Shown: positions 46,816-58,119 of the stretch, piece after piece
Layout: the number at the start of each line of letters is the position of its first letter
Position numbering within the stretch: the first letter of the stretch is position 1
DNA from: Xanthomonas sp.
GTDB lineage: Bacteria > Pseudomonadota > Gammaproteobacteria > Xanthomonadales > Xanthomonadaceae
Length of the DNA: 64,000 nucleotides
Assembly (NCBI RefSeq): GCF_017163755.1
Contig: NZ_JAFIWC010000017.1
Coordinates: forward strand, 1 to 64,000
Direction of reading: 5' to 3'
The notes under the pieces: model-generated
What the model saw: only the letters and a program-made list of their open reading frames with translations
Database searches by the model: none
What the model was told of the DNA's origin: nothing
Position numbers and translations under genes: made by a program

Positions 46816-47184
46816 GCCGGCCCGCGGGCGGCGATGGATCCGCCGCAGCATCCGGCGCGTGCGCGGGAGGCCGGCACCCTGACACGCCGCCATGTCAGCC
46901 CGGCTCGCAGGAGCCCCCTCCCGGCTTGGCCTCGTGCCCCGCTCTGACCAGGCGCCGGACATCGAGCGTCTAGGGGGCGTCCGCGCCCAATCGTGCAAGT
47001 CTCCGCACGACTTTGCGGCGCGCAAGCCGGCCAGAGCTACCGGCTGGATCCCACGAAAATACAGCCGCTATCACAATTGAATGCGTTAAGACAGACGCAG
47101 CGCCTGGAGGCTTGCTTTTCGATGGCATTTGTCTACATTTAGAGACAGAGCGCGGAGGGAGCGCTCCCGGGGGAGAAGACCGAG
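46816..47184. other. Gap after the histidine kinase
   Basis: 369 nt without a gene. The distal half is AT-richer and holds a promoter-like pair for the small ORF that follows: TTGCTT (47112-47117), 16 nt, TACATT (47134-47139). Confidence 0.5.
47112..47139 (+). promoter_or_regulatory. Putative promoter of the 40-residue ORF
   Basis: TTGCTT and TACATT separated by 16 nt, ending 45 nt before the ATG. Matches to the sigma-70 consensus are four of six at each box. Confidence 0.4.
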
Positions 47185-47307
47185 ATGAAGCTGATCCGAG
47201 CATACGAGCGGCAGGTCAAGACATTGATCTTGCTGGGCTACGCCGGTTGCGCCGGCTTTGGGTTCTGGGTGCTGGTGCTGCATCGGGCGGCCACGCAAGG
47301 CGCCTGA
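47185..47307 (+). CDS. Putative 40-residue single-pass membrane miniprotein
   Basis: The frame encodes a basic, amphipathic start (MKLIRAYERQVK) and one hydrophobic helix of about 20 residues (TLILLGYAGCAGFGFWVLVL), then HRAATQGA. GGGGGAGAAG ends 6 nt before the ATG, a plausible ribosome site, and a promoter-like pair lies further upstream. Charge distribution predicts the N terminus in the cytoplasm. No family is recognised; conservation was not tested. Confidence 0.5.
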   Translation: MKLIRAYERQVKTLILLGYAGCAGFGFWVLVLHRAATQGA

Positions 47308-47786
47308 TCGCAGCCAGCCCAGCGCGACATTCGCTGCGTCCGACAGCGTGACCCCATCGCCTGGCTCGGCCTGGGCGAACGTGTCGCTGCCGCCCAGCGT
47401 CAACCACGGCCGAAGCAGCGTCCGGCTTCGAGGGCCGTCAGGACCTCGTTTTTCGACCTGCGATGCGCATGCCGCCAACAAGGCCTCGATGGGCGTGCCG
47501 GGCGATGTCGTGCCGGGGATAGTAAACCGGTTGCGAACACGACCACCGCGTCAACGCGTAGCGGATCGAGTGGCGGTCAAGGCATTTGGCCAGCAGGGAC
47601 CTGCGCACCCTAAATGCGGTCGCCACTGGCGGCGGCGGTACAGCGTGGCCCATACCGAGATGTACCAGTGAAGTACGCCACCGGCAATGCGCCGCATGGT
47701 CATCCACACCATTTATGAACTCGTTTATCAAACAGTCAAGTCGCCCCCGCTAGCCTGCCGGCACATCCTGGAAAGGAGACGCCGAT
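47308..47786. other. Gap between the two small genes
   Basis: 479 nt. Frames on both strands are open but have no ribosome site or recognisable product. It reads like non-coding or decayed sequence. The last 80 nt, AT-richer, probably hold the promoter of the zinc-ribbon gene. Confidence 0.4.
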
Positions 47787-48032
47787 ATGATTCTGGAAAC
47801 GAATCAGTTCGAGCTGCTCGCAGTACGGTGGATGCGCGACGCCGGCGCAACGGCCGAGTCCACCGAAAGCCGGATATCCGAGATCGACGTGCGCTGCAAG
47901 GGCTGCAGCCACCGCTGGAGCGCAGGCGCGCGCGGCGACCACGCATTCGCCGATGCCAGGGGCAACCTGGTGCTCACCTGCCCTGGCTGCAATGCCGCCG
48001 AAGATGTCATGGGCAGATACGCGAATGGTTGA
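47787..48032 (+). CDS. Small zinc-ribbon-like protein
   Basis: 81 residues. Two CxxC pairs, C37-K-G-C40 and C65-P-G-C68, separated by 24 residues, form a likely zinc ribbon. The N-terminal part (QFELLAVRWMRDAGATAES) looks helical. AAGGAG lies 8 nt before the ATG, so translation is credible. No family or partner is recognised; such proteins often bind nucleic acid or other proteins. Confidence 0.7.
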   Translation: MILETNQFELLAVRWMRDAGATAESTESRISEIDVRCKGCSHRWSAGARGDHAFADARGNLVLTCPGCNAAEDVMGRYANG

Positions 48033-48366
48033 GCCGCCGCGGCGGCTTGTTCATCGAAGTGGCGCGCTGGGCGGTCATTGAGCGCGGCGCGGTAAAGGAA
48101 GGCCGTTTGCCTGAGACCCGCAGGCCCTGGATCATTTGCCACTCCCGGACGCGGGCAAGGCGATATGGACGTCTCGATATGGCGGCGGGCTTCCGGACGA
48201 CGGAGCCCGCGATCATCTCCCATCGCTACCCACGGGACGCCTGGAGCATCTGGCGACGGGTTACTTGCCGCGCAAGCGCAAAGCAGCGCTACCGCGGACT
48301 ATTGCTCTTGCCTTCCAGGCAGGCTAAGATTCGCGCCCCTGCAGCGGTCTGTCCGCCGCAGCGATC
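48033..48366. other. Gap between the zinc-ribbon gene and tRNA-Val
   Basis: 334 nt with no supported gene. It presumably includes the tRNA-Val promoter; nothing else was identified. Confidence 0.4.
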
Positions 48367-48441
48367 GGGCGGTTAGCTCAGCGGTAGAGCACTACCTTGA
48401 CATGGTAGGGGTCACAGGTTCGAACCCTGTACCGCCCACCA
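48367..48441 (+). tRNA. tRNA-Val (GAC)
   Basis: 75-nt cloverleaf with encoded CCA. The acceptor stem is GGGCGGT / ACCGCCC and the anticodon loop TTGACAT gives GAC. Confidence 0.96.
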
Positions 48442-48844
48442 CGCGAAAGCCGGCAACAGCAAGGCCTTCCGTGGACTTGATACGCTTCCAGCGTATTTCT
48501 CAAGCTTGATCCAGTCAGCGCGTCGCATACCGCAAGCGCCACCGGCAGCTCGCATCCGGCTTGAGCATTTCGTGCCTTACGTTGCTTGCATCGGCGAACG
48601 GCTGACGTCGCGACGCCGACGAGCGAACCTGCCATGGCGTGCAGCGCATTCACGGCGTGGGCATAAGCCCCTCATGCAGGCATGAAGCTGGCGCGCACAT
48701 CGCCGCATGATGGCGAAGCCCGATGCTGCGGACGAGGGACGTCCCGCCTGATGCCGTGCCCTTGAAGCCGAAGCAGAACGCCAGCGCCGTGTGCCGCCGC
48801 GGCCGCGGATCCTGCGCAACCGCCGGCCAGCGCGCCGCGCCCCG
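48442..48844. other. Gap between tRNA-Val and the uvrB end
   Basis: 403 nt. An inverted repeat ATACGC-TTCCA-GCGTAT lies at about 48480-48496, after the tRNA. No gene was supported. Confidence 0.4.
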
Positions 48845-50866
<2,022 letters not shown>

Positions 50867-51014
50867 GGCACCACCCTCGGACGACCGCTGAGTATAGCGA
50901 CGCCTGGATGACAGCCGCGTCTGGAAAATTCCTACAGCGCGATGGGGAGCGGGATGATGCCGCTGGAGGGCCACGCTTTGGAAGCTGGAGGCCCCCATAC
51001 GTCGAGTCACGCAC

Positions 51015-51539
51015 GTGCGCACCCGCCAGCGAGGCCTGTCCCTGATCGAAGCCATAGCCTGCATGGTCGTCATCGCAATACTGACGGCCATCGCCCTGCC
51101 CGGCACGCGCCATACGCTGCAGCGGCAGCGCATAGCGACCTCGATGCACCTGCTCAGCGGCGGCCTGGCAGCGGCGCGCAACGCGGCGATAACCGGCGCG
51201 GTGCCGGTCACGGTGTGCCCGTCCGCAGGCGACGGGCGCTGCCGATCGGACCTGGACTGGAGCGAAGGCTGGCTGATCTACCGCGACAGCGCCAGGCAGC
51301 CGCAACCGCGCTCGCCCGCAGACGTGTTGCGCAACGAGATTCAGCCGGTCTCTTCTTCCATAAGCCTGCTGTCTTCCAGCGGGCGGCCCACTGTCCGCTT
51401 CCTGGCAGACGGTCGAGCGGCAGGCAGCAACATCACGGTACGGGTATGCGCGGACGGCAAGCTACAGGGCGAGGTCATCGTCAACAACCTGGGGCGGGTG
51501 CGCTCGCGCAGAACCCCGGGCACCCAATCCTGCGATTGA
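51015..51539 (+). CDS. GspH/FimT-type pseudopilin
   Basis: 174 residues from a GTG. The prepilin signal is very short: RQRG7 then [23 protein letters not shown], with E12 as the Glu at +5 after cleavage. The C-terminal GspH region contains [25 protein letters not shown], with a Cys pair typical of FimT/FimU. It lies alone on the plus strand, 300 nt from the end of the minus-strand pilin operon. Ribosome site is weak. It would be a minor pilin or an extra FimT paralogue of the operon's own fimT. Confidence 0.85.
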   Translation: MRTRQRGLSLIEAIACMVVIAILTAIALPGTRHTLQRQRIATSMHLLSGGLAAARNAAITGAVPVTVCPSAGDGRCRSDLDWSEGWLIYRDSARQPQPRSPADVLRNEIQPVSSSISLLSSSGRPTVRFLADGRAAGSNITVRVCADGKLQGEVIVNNLGRVRSRRTPGTQSCD

Positions 51540-51637
51540 AGCGTTCATCAACCCGAAGGGCCATGGCTCATGTCAATGGCGTCAAGGCCGCTTCCGCACC
51601 TTCGCCCTGGCCAGCGCCCGTTCCCTTTCCAGTGACC

Positions 51638-51672
51638 CAAAAAACAAGGGCCGCGATCGCTCGCGGCCCTTG
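51638..51672 (-). terminator. Terminator after tRNA-Asn
   Basis: Twelve-bp stem CAAGGGCCGCGA / TCGCGGCCCTTG (51645-51656, 51661-51672) followed on the minus strand by TTTTTT. Confidence 0.88.
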
Positions 51673-51678
51673 CAGATT

Positions 51679-51755
51679 TGGCGCCCGAAGTTGGACTCGA
51701 ACCAACGACCCCCTGATTAACAGTCAAGTGCTCTAACCGGCTGAGCTATTCGGGC
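51679..51755 (-). tRNA. tRNA-Asn (GTT)
   Basis: 77-nt cloverleaf with encoded CCA. The acceptor stem pairs GCCCGAA with TTCGGGC, and the anticodon loop CTGTTAA gives GTT. It lies 81 nt past the pilE stop on the same strand. Confidence 0.96.
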
Positions 51756-51836
51756 GGGGCGCGCATTGTAGCCACTTTTCGAAGGGGCTAGCAAGCCCTC
51801 CTCGACACTTTTCCGCTGCTTCAGTGCGCCTTGCAC

Positions 51837-52262
51837 TCACCAGCATTCAGAACGGGTACCGGCGCTATTCCCCTTAACTCCTGCCTGGTTCACGGTCAAG
51901 GTGCCGCATTTATCTTGGACTTGCGTGCCTTGCGGTGTCGCCGTGATGACGAACGTCGATTGCGTAGGTGCCACGTTGATCGTGTAGAACGCGGTGCCCC
52001 CCTCTCTGGGCGAAGCGTTAGGTACGCCGTTGAGGCCGACATAGGTGTTGTTGCTGGAGTGAAAACGCTCCGCCAGCTGAGAATACTCCACGAGATCGGC
52101 CTTGGCCTGTGCGCGCCGACTCTTGCGCACCTGTTCGTTGTACGAGGGATAGGCGATGGCAGCCAGGATGGCGACTACCGCCACCACGATCATCAGCTCG
52201 ATCAAGGTGAAGCCGCGCGCCAAGCCGCGCGGCCCCGATGCAGGGGCACCTCGAAATATCAT
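51837..52262 (-). CDS. pilE: Type IV pilin PilE
   Basis: 141 residues. Class III prepilin leader to G17, then F18-T-L-I-E22-LMIVVAVVAILAAIAYPSY. A C-terminal disulfide loop is likely (KCGTLTV to SECW). The position after pilY1 matches the PilE minor pilin of the Pseudomonas/Xanthomonas tip-complex operon. The start at 52262 has GGAG about 9 nt before it and overlaps the pilY1 stop as ATGA. It is the last gene of the operon. Confidence 0.93.
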   Translation of the reverse strand: MIFRGAPASGPRGLARGFTLIELMIVVAVVAILAAIAYPSYNEQVRKSRRAQAKADLVEYSQLAERFHSSNNTYVGLNGVPNASPREGGTAFYTINVAPTQSTFVITATPQGTQVQDKCGTLTVNQAGVKGNSAGTRSECW

Positions 52263-55200
52263 TTGATCTGTCTCCAGGATTGACGGCCGCACGCACGCGG
52301 CATGTACAGCGGTTGGGCGCCTGCCGCCTGAATCACCATGCTGCATTGCCCACTGAGCGCATCGTTCAGCGCTGTTTCGCCAGCCCCGGCGGCGAGTGGC
52401 GTCCCTCGCGAACTGGTCAGCACCGCTACATCGGTCACCGGCGCACTGCCTCCGGTGTTGAGACTGGTAGCACCAGTACCTGTTCCGGGCGACGCCCCGG
52501 TCGGACTACCCACTCTCACCTGCGAAAGCGCGGCACCGCCACTCAGGGCATTCAGCCCGTATAGCCAATTACTGCCGGCGGAATCGCAACCCGCCGTGGT
52601 ATTTGGAAAGTAGCTGGGAATGAACAACACGCCACTTTCGATGCTGGGGTTCCCCACCACACGTTCGCCGGCAGGAAGATCCAGATACCAACCAAGCTTG
52701 CCCGACGGAACCGCCGTCGTGCTGGTGATGCGAGCAGTGCTGCTCGTGCTCAGGATCGTCTGCGCGAAGAGATTTGCGCGAGTGACGGTACCGGTCCGGG
52801 CCGGCAGATCCAGCACCCCATAGATCGACTGGATGGACTTGTCCGTCCCATCTCCCTCGAAAGAGAAAGAGCCGGTGCCGAAGTACACCATCACGCCACC
52901 GCCCTGCCCCGCTGCAGCCGCAAGGCCACCGAGGATGGGCTGGCGCTTGCCGTTGACCAAGTTCGTGGTGAACACGGGCACAGTCTGCGTCGCAGGCGTA
53001 CTGCTGCGCAGGTCGAACTTCCAGACCGCACCCTTCTGGTCAGCGGCGTACACCGTATCGGCGTAGCCATCACGCACCTGGGTGGTCAATGCGTTGCCGG
53101 TACCGCCCCAGCGGTCCAGCACCACGATGTTGCCCAAGCCGTTCTTGCCCACCGGCGCCGCCGTCTCGTTCGCCTGGACCGTGGTAACCGCGCCGGTAGC
53201 GATGTCGACGATGAACAGCACCGCATTGCCATTGTCGCTGTTGTAGCCGTTGCCGAAGATGGCCTTCCAGGCCACGCTGCCGGACGTCGTCTTGACTGGC
53301 ACGATCACGGGCTTGCCAAGCACATAGCCGATGTTCTTGCTGATGGCCGTGTTGGCGTTGCGGTCGTTGACTTCCCACAGGACGTCGGCCGAGGTGAAGG
53401 AAGAAGGATTGGATACATTCAGCGCAAAGACGCTGCGGCCGCCGGCACCTGTCGAGGCTACCGCCACCGTCTTCCATCCCCCACCATAATATGCGTCCGA
53501 CGAAGCGATAGGCCCGTCAACATAGTAGCGGTGCCGGAAGACTTGGTCGTCCTTGTCTTCAATCCGATACGAGAACAGCAGATTCCCCATATGCCCAAGC
53601 GCCGTGGTCGGGATATACCCGAAGAGCTCCTTGCCGCCACTGGTGGTCGGCGTTCCATCGAACACATGGAACATGCCGTCGTTGGCGCCGGCGAAAACCA
53701 GGTTCTTGCGCGTCTTTTTTGTTTCTAGATAGGCAGCGTACCCATACGGATCGGCACCACTACCGCTCAGTGAACGATAGCCGTAGTCGTTCAATGGGGT
53801 GATGACCAGCGGCGTAGCGTTGACGATGTCCCCCAAGCGGGTGGTACGGGGTCGCAACGGCGTCTCAAGCGTTTGGTCTTCCAGCGACTGATCGCCAAGC
53901 AGGTAGTTCACCGCCTGACTGATATCGATCTTCAGCCGATCGGTGATCAACGTCTCGCTGCAGCGCGACATACCCACGATGGGGTTGTTGCACAGCGCGG
54001 CGAGTGTGACATTGGTGGACGAGAAACGGCTCGCCTGCTTGGTACTGCCGGAATACTGGCCGAACCATACATTTCGCGCCGCCGGCGCCGGCAGCTTCGC
54101 GCTGGCTTCCCACACTACTTCGTACTTCACTGCGCGGGTTGCAGAATCAGTGGAGACCTTCTGCCCCGTCAGCGTCCCGTACCAATCCATGCCATTGCTC
54201 TTGGATTCGTAGAACGGGGAGACCGTCACGGAGCCCGCACCCACGCGCGCGCCGGCCACCGCAATGCTTCCCGATGGGCTAGCGCCCGCCCCGACCGCGG
54301 TCAGGATCTGACGCATCGCGGAGGTAACCAGCGCTGGGGTCTTGGCATTGATCATCTGGCCGCGCGCGTTCATGGTTGCATGCCACATCTCGTCCACGGC
54401 CTGTGGCGCCAGATCCACCGGCGGATCCCAGACGGGCGGATTGGTGTAAGGGTCGGGCGTAATCACCGAAGGGTCGTCTTCGTCGGGTATGTATTTGACG
54501 CCGTATTGCTTGCCCGAAGACCCCAGCACCACGCCATAGAAGTTCATGTGCAGATTGGTTTGGCAATCCAGACGCTTGTCCGGAGACGCCCCCTTGCATG
54601 CGTCGGCAACCTTCACCGCATTCTGGTCGAAACCAGGCACCAGACTATTGAGGTAATAAGGCACCACGATGTCCGCCATCGTGCCGCTATATCCATCCGC
54701 GAAAGGCGAACCCATGTTGACATCAAGATTGCCTACAGTGTTGCCGCCCTCGTTGATGTAGCCATCGGTGAACAACATGCCGGCATTTTTTTGGCAAATA
54801 AGCTGGACCGGCGCGCCGGCGTCGGTGCGGGGATCGCGCTTGAACTGCTTGCCCATGTAGTCCACCGCGGTACGAGTCGGCGTACTGCCGCTTGCGCGAA
54901 GCGTGTACAAGAAGTTGAACAACTTCTCGCGGTCGCCACCCACCTGCGTGTTGGACATGTCGTACATCGTTACCGCCCTCCGGTCGTTGATCCAGAAGGT
55001 ACCTACGCGCATGTTGGTGACATCCACCAACGCGTTGGTGGTGGCGCCGATGACCGCTTCACGACGGGTTCTGTAGAAACTGAACCAATTGGCGAAGTTC
55101 TGCAGGGCGTCGTTATAGGCGGCGGCATTGTTGCCGAAATTGGCGAGCTTGATCTCGTACTTGTACAAAGTCCCCGGCATGCCGCCTGTCGGATTGGTCA

Positions 55201-55996
55201 CTGCCACCGGTGTGGCGGTATAGCCATAGCCTGCGGGCAGCGACGCAGGATTCTTCAAATAGAACGTCGCTGGGTAGTACCGGATGCCCAAAGAACACGA
55301 CGCCTTGATGGTGGTGTCTTGAGTAAGCGTGACCCACTGGTTGGCCAAGCCAGGCAGGACTGGAGAGGCATTGCAGCCAGCGGTACGATATACAACCGTG
55401 TCTTTCGGCAGCACCATGCCGTTGTACACCTGGAACCTATAATTGTTGTTGGCGTTACTGACGTCCGCGGTGAGATTGTAAGTCAGGGTGCTTTTGCCCG
55501 TGGAACCGGCCGGACGCGGATCCACAGGCGCATTGGCCGGATCGATGGTCATGTAGTCTTTACGGTCGTACGTCTTCCACGGCGAGTAAACGACGCGCGG
55601 ATCGAAGTAGGCCGGATTGACGTCTGGCGATCTCGCAAAACCGAATGCGTTGATTGGAGGAATGGCAGCGTTGGCGTCGCGGCCGTTGTAGGGAATTTGA
55701 TAGTGGTATGCGCTACCGCTCCCGTAACCCCACGGCGTGGCGCCATTGAAAAAGCTGAGATTGGTACCGTTCCAGGAAAACACGCCGTCTCGCGTATTGT
55801 TCAAAACCTCCCAAAGCATCGAGCCGGAATCGTCCAGCGCCAGGATGAAGGCCGGAGGGATACTGGTTTCGATATTCATCGGTGCCTGCGCGAGAGTGCC
55901 CTCACCTTGCACCGCGAACACGGACGAATACACCAGATAGCCGGCGCCGATGGACCCCAAAAACGCGGCGGCAAGCTTGAGACGACGGGAAGCCAT
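52259..55996 (-). CDS. pilY1: Type IV pilus tip adhesin/assembly protein PilY1
   Basis: 1245 residues. N-terminal membrane/signal segment (AAAFLGSIGAGYLVYSSVFA). A von Willebrand A-like part starts with the MIDAS-type D55-D-S57-G-S59. The C-terminal PilY domain from about residue 750 has a beta-propeller (KNLVFAGANDGMFHVFDG) and Asp/Asn-rich possible calcium loops (DKDDQVFRHRYYVDG, NGYNSDNGNAV). It sits at the pilus tip with minor pilins and governs pilus extension, adhesion and surface sensing. It lies 11 nt after the pilX stop. Confidence 0.95.
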   Translation of the reverse strand: MASRRLKLAAAFLGSIGAGYLVYSSVFAVQGEGTLAQAPMNIETSIPPAFILALDDSGSMLWEVLNNTRDGVFSWNGTNLSFFNGATPWGYGSGSAYHYQIPYNGRDANAAIPPINAFGFARSPDVNPAYFDPRVVYSPWKTYDRKDYMTIDPANAPVDPRPAGSTGKSTLTYNLTADVSNANNNYRFQVYNGMVLPKDTVVYRTAGCNASPVLPGLANQWVTLTQDTTIKASCSLGIRYYPATFYLKNPASLPAGYGYTATPVAVTNPTGGMPGTLYKYEIKLANFGNNAAAYNDALQNFANWFSFYRTRREAVIGATTNALVDVTNMRVGTFWINDRRAVTMYDMSNTQVGGDREKLFNFLYTLRASGSTPTRTAVDYMGKQFKRDPRTDAGAPVQLICQKNAGMLFTDGYINEGGNTVGNLDVNMGSPFADGYSGTMADIVVPYYLNSLVPGFDQNAVKVADACKGASPDKRLDCQTNLHMNFYGVVLGSSGKQYGVKYIPDEDDPSVITPDPYTNPPVWDPPVDLAPQAVDEMWHATMNARGQMINAKTPALVTSAMRQILTAVGAGASPSGSIAVAGARVGAGSVTVSPFYESKSNGMDWYGTLTGQKVSTDSATRAVKYEVVWEASAKLPAPAARNVWFGQYSGSTKQASRFSSTNVTLAALCNNPIVGMSRCSETLITDRLKIDISQAVNYLLGDQSLEDQTLETPLRPRTTRLGDIVNATPLVITPLNDYGYRSLSGSGADPYGYAAYLETKKTRKNLVFAGANDGMFHVFDGTPTTSGGKELFGYIPTTALGHMGNLLFSYRIEDKDDQVFRHRYYVDGPIASSDAYYGGGWKTVAVASTGAGGRSVFALNVSNPSSFTSADVLWEVNDRNANTAISKNIGYVLGKPVIVPVKTTSGSVAWKAIFGNGYNSDNGNAVLFIVDIATGAVTTVQANETAAPVGKNGLGNIVVLDRWGGTGNALTTQVRDGYADTVYAADQKGAVWKFDLRSSTPATQTVPVFTTNLVNGKRQPILGGLAAAAGQGGGVMVYFGTGSFSFEGDGTDKSIQSIYGVLDLPARTGTVTRANLFAQTILSTSSTARITSTTAVPSGKLGWYLDLPAGERVVGNPSIESGVLFIPSYFPNTTAGCDSAGSNWLYGLNALSGGAALSQVRVGSPTGASPGTGTGATSLNTGGSAPVTDVAVLTSSRGTPLAAGAGETALNDALSGQCSMVIQAAGAQPLYMPRACGRQSWRQIK

Positions 55997-56007
55997 GGAC
56001 TAAGCCC

Positions 56008-56505
56008 TCAAGGCCGGAAGATGGTATCGATGGCCGCGTCGGCCGTCGGATTGGTGCCGTAATCGGTGTTGTACGCGGTTACCTGGTAGATGGGATTGGG
56101 ATCCTCGTTCACCGGCTCGCCCATGCCCAGTTCCGAATTGCCGGAAATGCACGGCCCAATCAGGCGCACATTTAGTTGTTTGCCACCGCTGAACTGAAGG
56201 TTGTCAGCCCACGCCGGGCCGTCGAAAGGGGTATCGCACACCGCGACGTCGGTCGGGGCCGTGCAATCCGCGGTGCTGGTGCGGTTGACCAGATCCTCGA
56301 TGCCGCACTCCGTTTGCCGGGCATAGGCTTCTGCGTTCTGGAACGCCAGATTCGAGGACTGGTAGTTGGACGACATCTTCTCCTGCAGCCCCGTGACCTG
56401 CAGGCCGACGATGCCGATCAACGCAAGCAGGACCAGCATGATCAAAGCGATATACAGCACCGCACCGGACTGTCTATTCGGCGAATGGAACTTGATTAGT
56501 GGCAT
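56008..56505 (-). CDS. pilX: Minor pilin PilX
   Basis: 165 residues. Leader ends at G14, then AVLYIALIMLVLLALIGIVGLQ. As in other PilX/GspK-type proteins the Glu at +5 is absent (Ile instead). A following YQSSNLAFQNAEAYARQTECGIEDL is the family's helix. The ATG at 56505 has GGGAG 8 nt upstream. Set 13 nt after pilW. Confidence 0.92.
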   Translation of the reverse strand: MPLIKFHSPNRQSGAVLYIALIMLVLLALIGIVGLQVTGLQEKMSSNYQSSNLAFQNAEAYARQTECGIEDLVNRTSTADCTAPTDVAVCDTPFDGPAWADNLQFSGGKQLNVRLIGPCISGNSELGMGEPVNEDPNPIYQVTAYNTDYGTNPTADAAIDTIFRP

Positions 56506-56518
56506 CGGCGGGCTCCCG

Positions 56519-57655
56519 TCAGTTGCCATACAAGCGATTGCGCAAAGCAACCGTGGTTTCGTAAGACGCTCGGTAGCGCGCGTCATATGTGGCCGGAGGC
56601 GCGAACCTCACCCCAAGCGCACGCACTTGGTTCTCCTCTGTGCTGGGCGCAGCGGCAGCAGCGCGCTCGGGACTACGCGTGACCAAGCCCACCTGCACCG
56701 CGCCGACACGTCGCCACTCGTTCGCGTTCGCCGCCAGCGCATCGGCTGGGTTGTACACATCGATATAGCCGCTCGGCGGGTTGTTGACCAAATCCGCGGT
56801 GCGGTCGCGCCCGAAGATCAGCTGCATGCTCTCCACGCCTTCGACGAGCTCTTCGGCCACATAACTTGCACCGTTGTAGCGGGCACGGAAGAGCGCCGGC
56901 TGTCCGGCGGTGTTCGACGCCACGTAGTAGACCAATGACTCGGCGCGGTACAGGAGTGTCTGGCCGGAAGGCTGGGGCGTGAAGTGATCGATCACCACGC
57001 CAGTGGTGACCTGCCCGGCCGCTGAATCCACGCCGCTCGCGCTGAACACATCGGCATAACTGCAGTCGGCGACCCCGAACAACTGGGGGTTCGCCACACC
57101 ATCGTTCGTCAACGCGGCCCAGCGCGCCGCCGGCACCGTGAACGTGGTGCTGCCGCCGGTGCTGCTGATGGTGTTGACTGGCGCGCCTTCCCTGTCCAGG
57201 AAACGCAACACGACGATGTCGCTCCCCGGCAATGGTTGCAGATTCGCGATCAAGCCAGGCAGGGCCGGCGACCAGCCGGCGGCCGCCGCACCGATGGTGA
57301 CCGCATTGCCCGGCTTGGTCCCCGTCGCTTCATAGCCTTGGATGGACACCGAGAAATTCAGCGGATACAAAGGCGCCGCCCCAAAATGCGGAGCCAGCGC
57401 GCCCGGCGTCTGCAGCCGCGCCTGGTCGTTCACGCAGCCGAAGTGGCCGGCCATGCGCAGGTCGCGCTGCAGGTAGTCCACCGCGAAGCGCGCGTTCTCC
57501 TGGGTTCGCGCCATTCCCTCGGACAATTGGTAGGCGGAGCGTGACGCGCCGAAGATCTGCACCACCCCCAGGATCAGGACCATGCCGATCAACATCGCGA
57601 TCATCAGCTCGATCAACGACATGCCCGATGGACGCCGCAGGTTGCGGTAGCTCAT
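56519..57655 (-). CDS. pilW: Minor pilin PilW
   Basis: 378 residues. Prepilin leader to G11, then M12-S-L-I-E16-LMIAMLIGMVLILGVVQIF. PilW features: ENARFAVDYLQRDLRMAGHFGC, then a long C-terminal globular part. It forms the pilus tip priming complex with PilV, PilX, FimT and PilE. The start at 57655 overlaps the pilV stop as ATGA. Confidence 0.93.
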   Translation of the reverse strand: MSYRNLRRPSGMSLIELMIAMLIGMVLILGVVQIFGASRSAYQLSEGMARTQENARFAVDYLQRDLRMAGHFGCVNDQARLQTPGALAPHFGAAPLYPLNFSVSIQGYEATGTKPGNAVTIGAAAAGWSPALPGLIANLQPLPGSDIVVLRFLDREGAPVNTISSTGGSTTFTVPAARWAALTNDGVANPQLFGVADCSYADVFSASGVDSAAGQVTTGVVIDHFTPQPSGQTLLYRAESLVYYVASNTAGQPALFRARYNGASYVAEELVEGVESMQLIFGRDRTADLVNNPPSGYIDVYNPADALAANANEWRRVGAVQVGLVTRSPERAAAAAPSTEENQVRALGVRFAPPATYDARYRASYETTVALRNRLYGN

Positions 57656-58119
57656 AGCCGCGTCGCCACGGTGATCGAAGTCGTGCTTCTGCTCACATCC
57701 CGCTCCCCCCACTGCAGGCGCACCGTCGCCTGGCCGTTGGCATAGACCACGGTGGCGCCCGCGCTGTCTCCCAATGCGCGCACCACCTGGCATTTCCAAA
57801 GTTCGGACATCGCCGCCACGTTCTGGGTATTGGCCTTCGGCTCGCATGGAGCACCGGTGCGGCTACCGGCGGCGAACGTGGCCTGTGCTGCATAGTCGGC
57901 GGCGCTGAGCCGATTGATACGCATCTGGTCGAGAATCTCTGAAGCGAGATTGGTCGCCTGGGTGCGGTAGTTGGAGCTCTGCGACATGCGTACGCTGGTC
58001 GTCTGCAATAGCGCGTAGCCCAGCAGGCCGAATGCGAGCACCAGGATCGCGATCATCACTTCGATCAGGGTGAACCCCCGTTGCCGGGACAGCATGCCGG
58101 CAAACGAACGACGTGTCAT
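57652..58119 (-). CDS. pilV: Minor pilin PilV
   Basis: 155 residues. Leader to G15, then F16-T-L-I-E20-VMIAILVLAFGLLGYALLQ, and the family's NYRTQATNLASEILDQMRIN. Two cysteines (GAPCEP, LWKCQ) may pair. ATGA overlaps on both sides join it to fimT and pilW. Confidence 0.93.
   Translation of the reverse strand: MTRRSFAGMLSRQRGFTLIEVMIAILVLAFGLLGYALLQTTSVRMSQSSNYRTQATNLASEILDQMRINRLSAADYAAQATFAAGSRTGAPCEPKANTQNVAAMSELWKCQVVRALGDSAGATVVYANGQATVRLQWGERDVSRSTTSITVATRL

Noticed and set aside
47086-47481. 131-codon minus-strand frame beginning MLAACASQVEKRG
   Set aside because: It looks lipoprotein-like at first, but has no ribosome site, no continuing domain, and overlaps the better-supported 40-residue frame.
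48367-48441. tRNA-Val as a prophage or island attachment site
   Set aside because: No integrase and no direct repeat of the tRNA 3' end was seen nearby.
50867-51014. LexA (SOS) box ahead of uvrB
   Set aside because: No CTGT-N8-ACAG or TTAG-N6-TACTA-like site was found with confidence in the uvrB upstream region.
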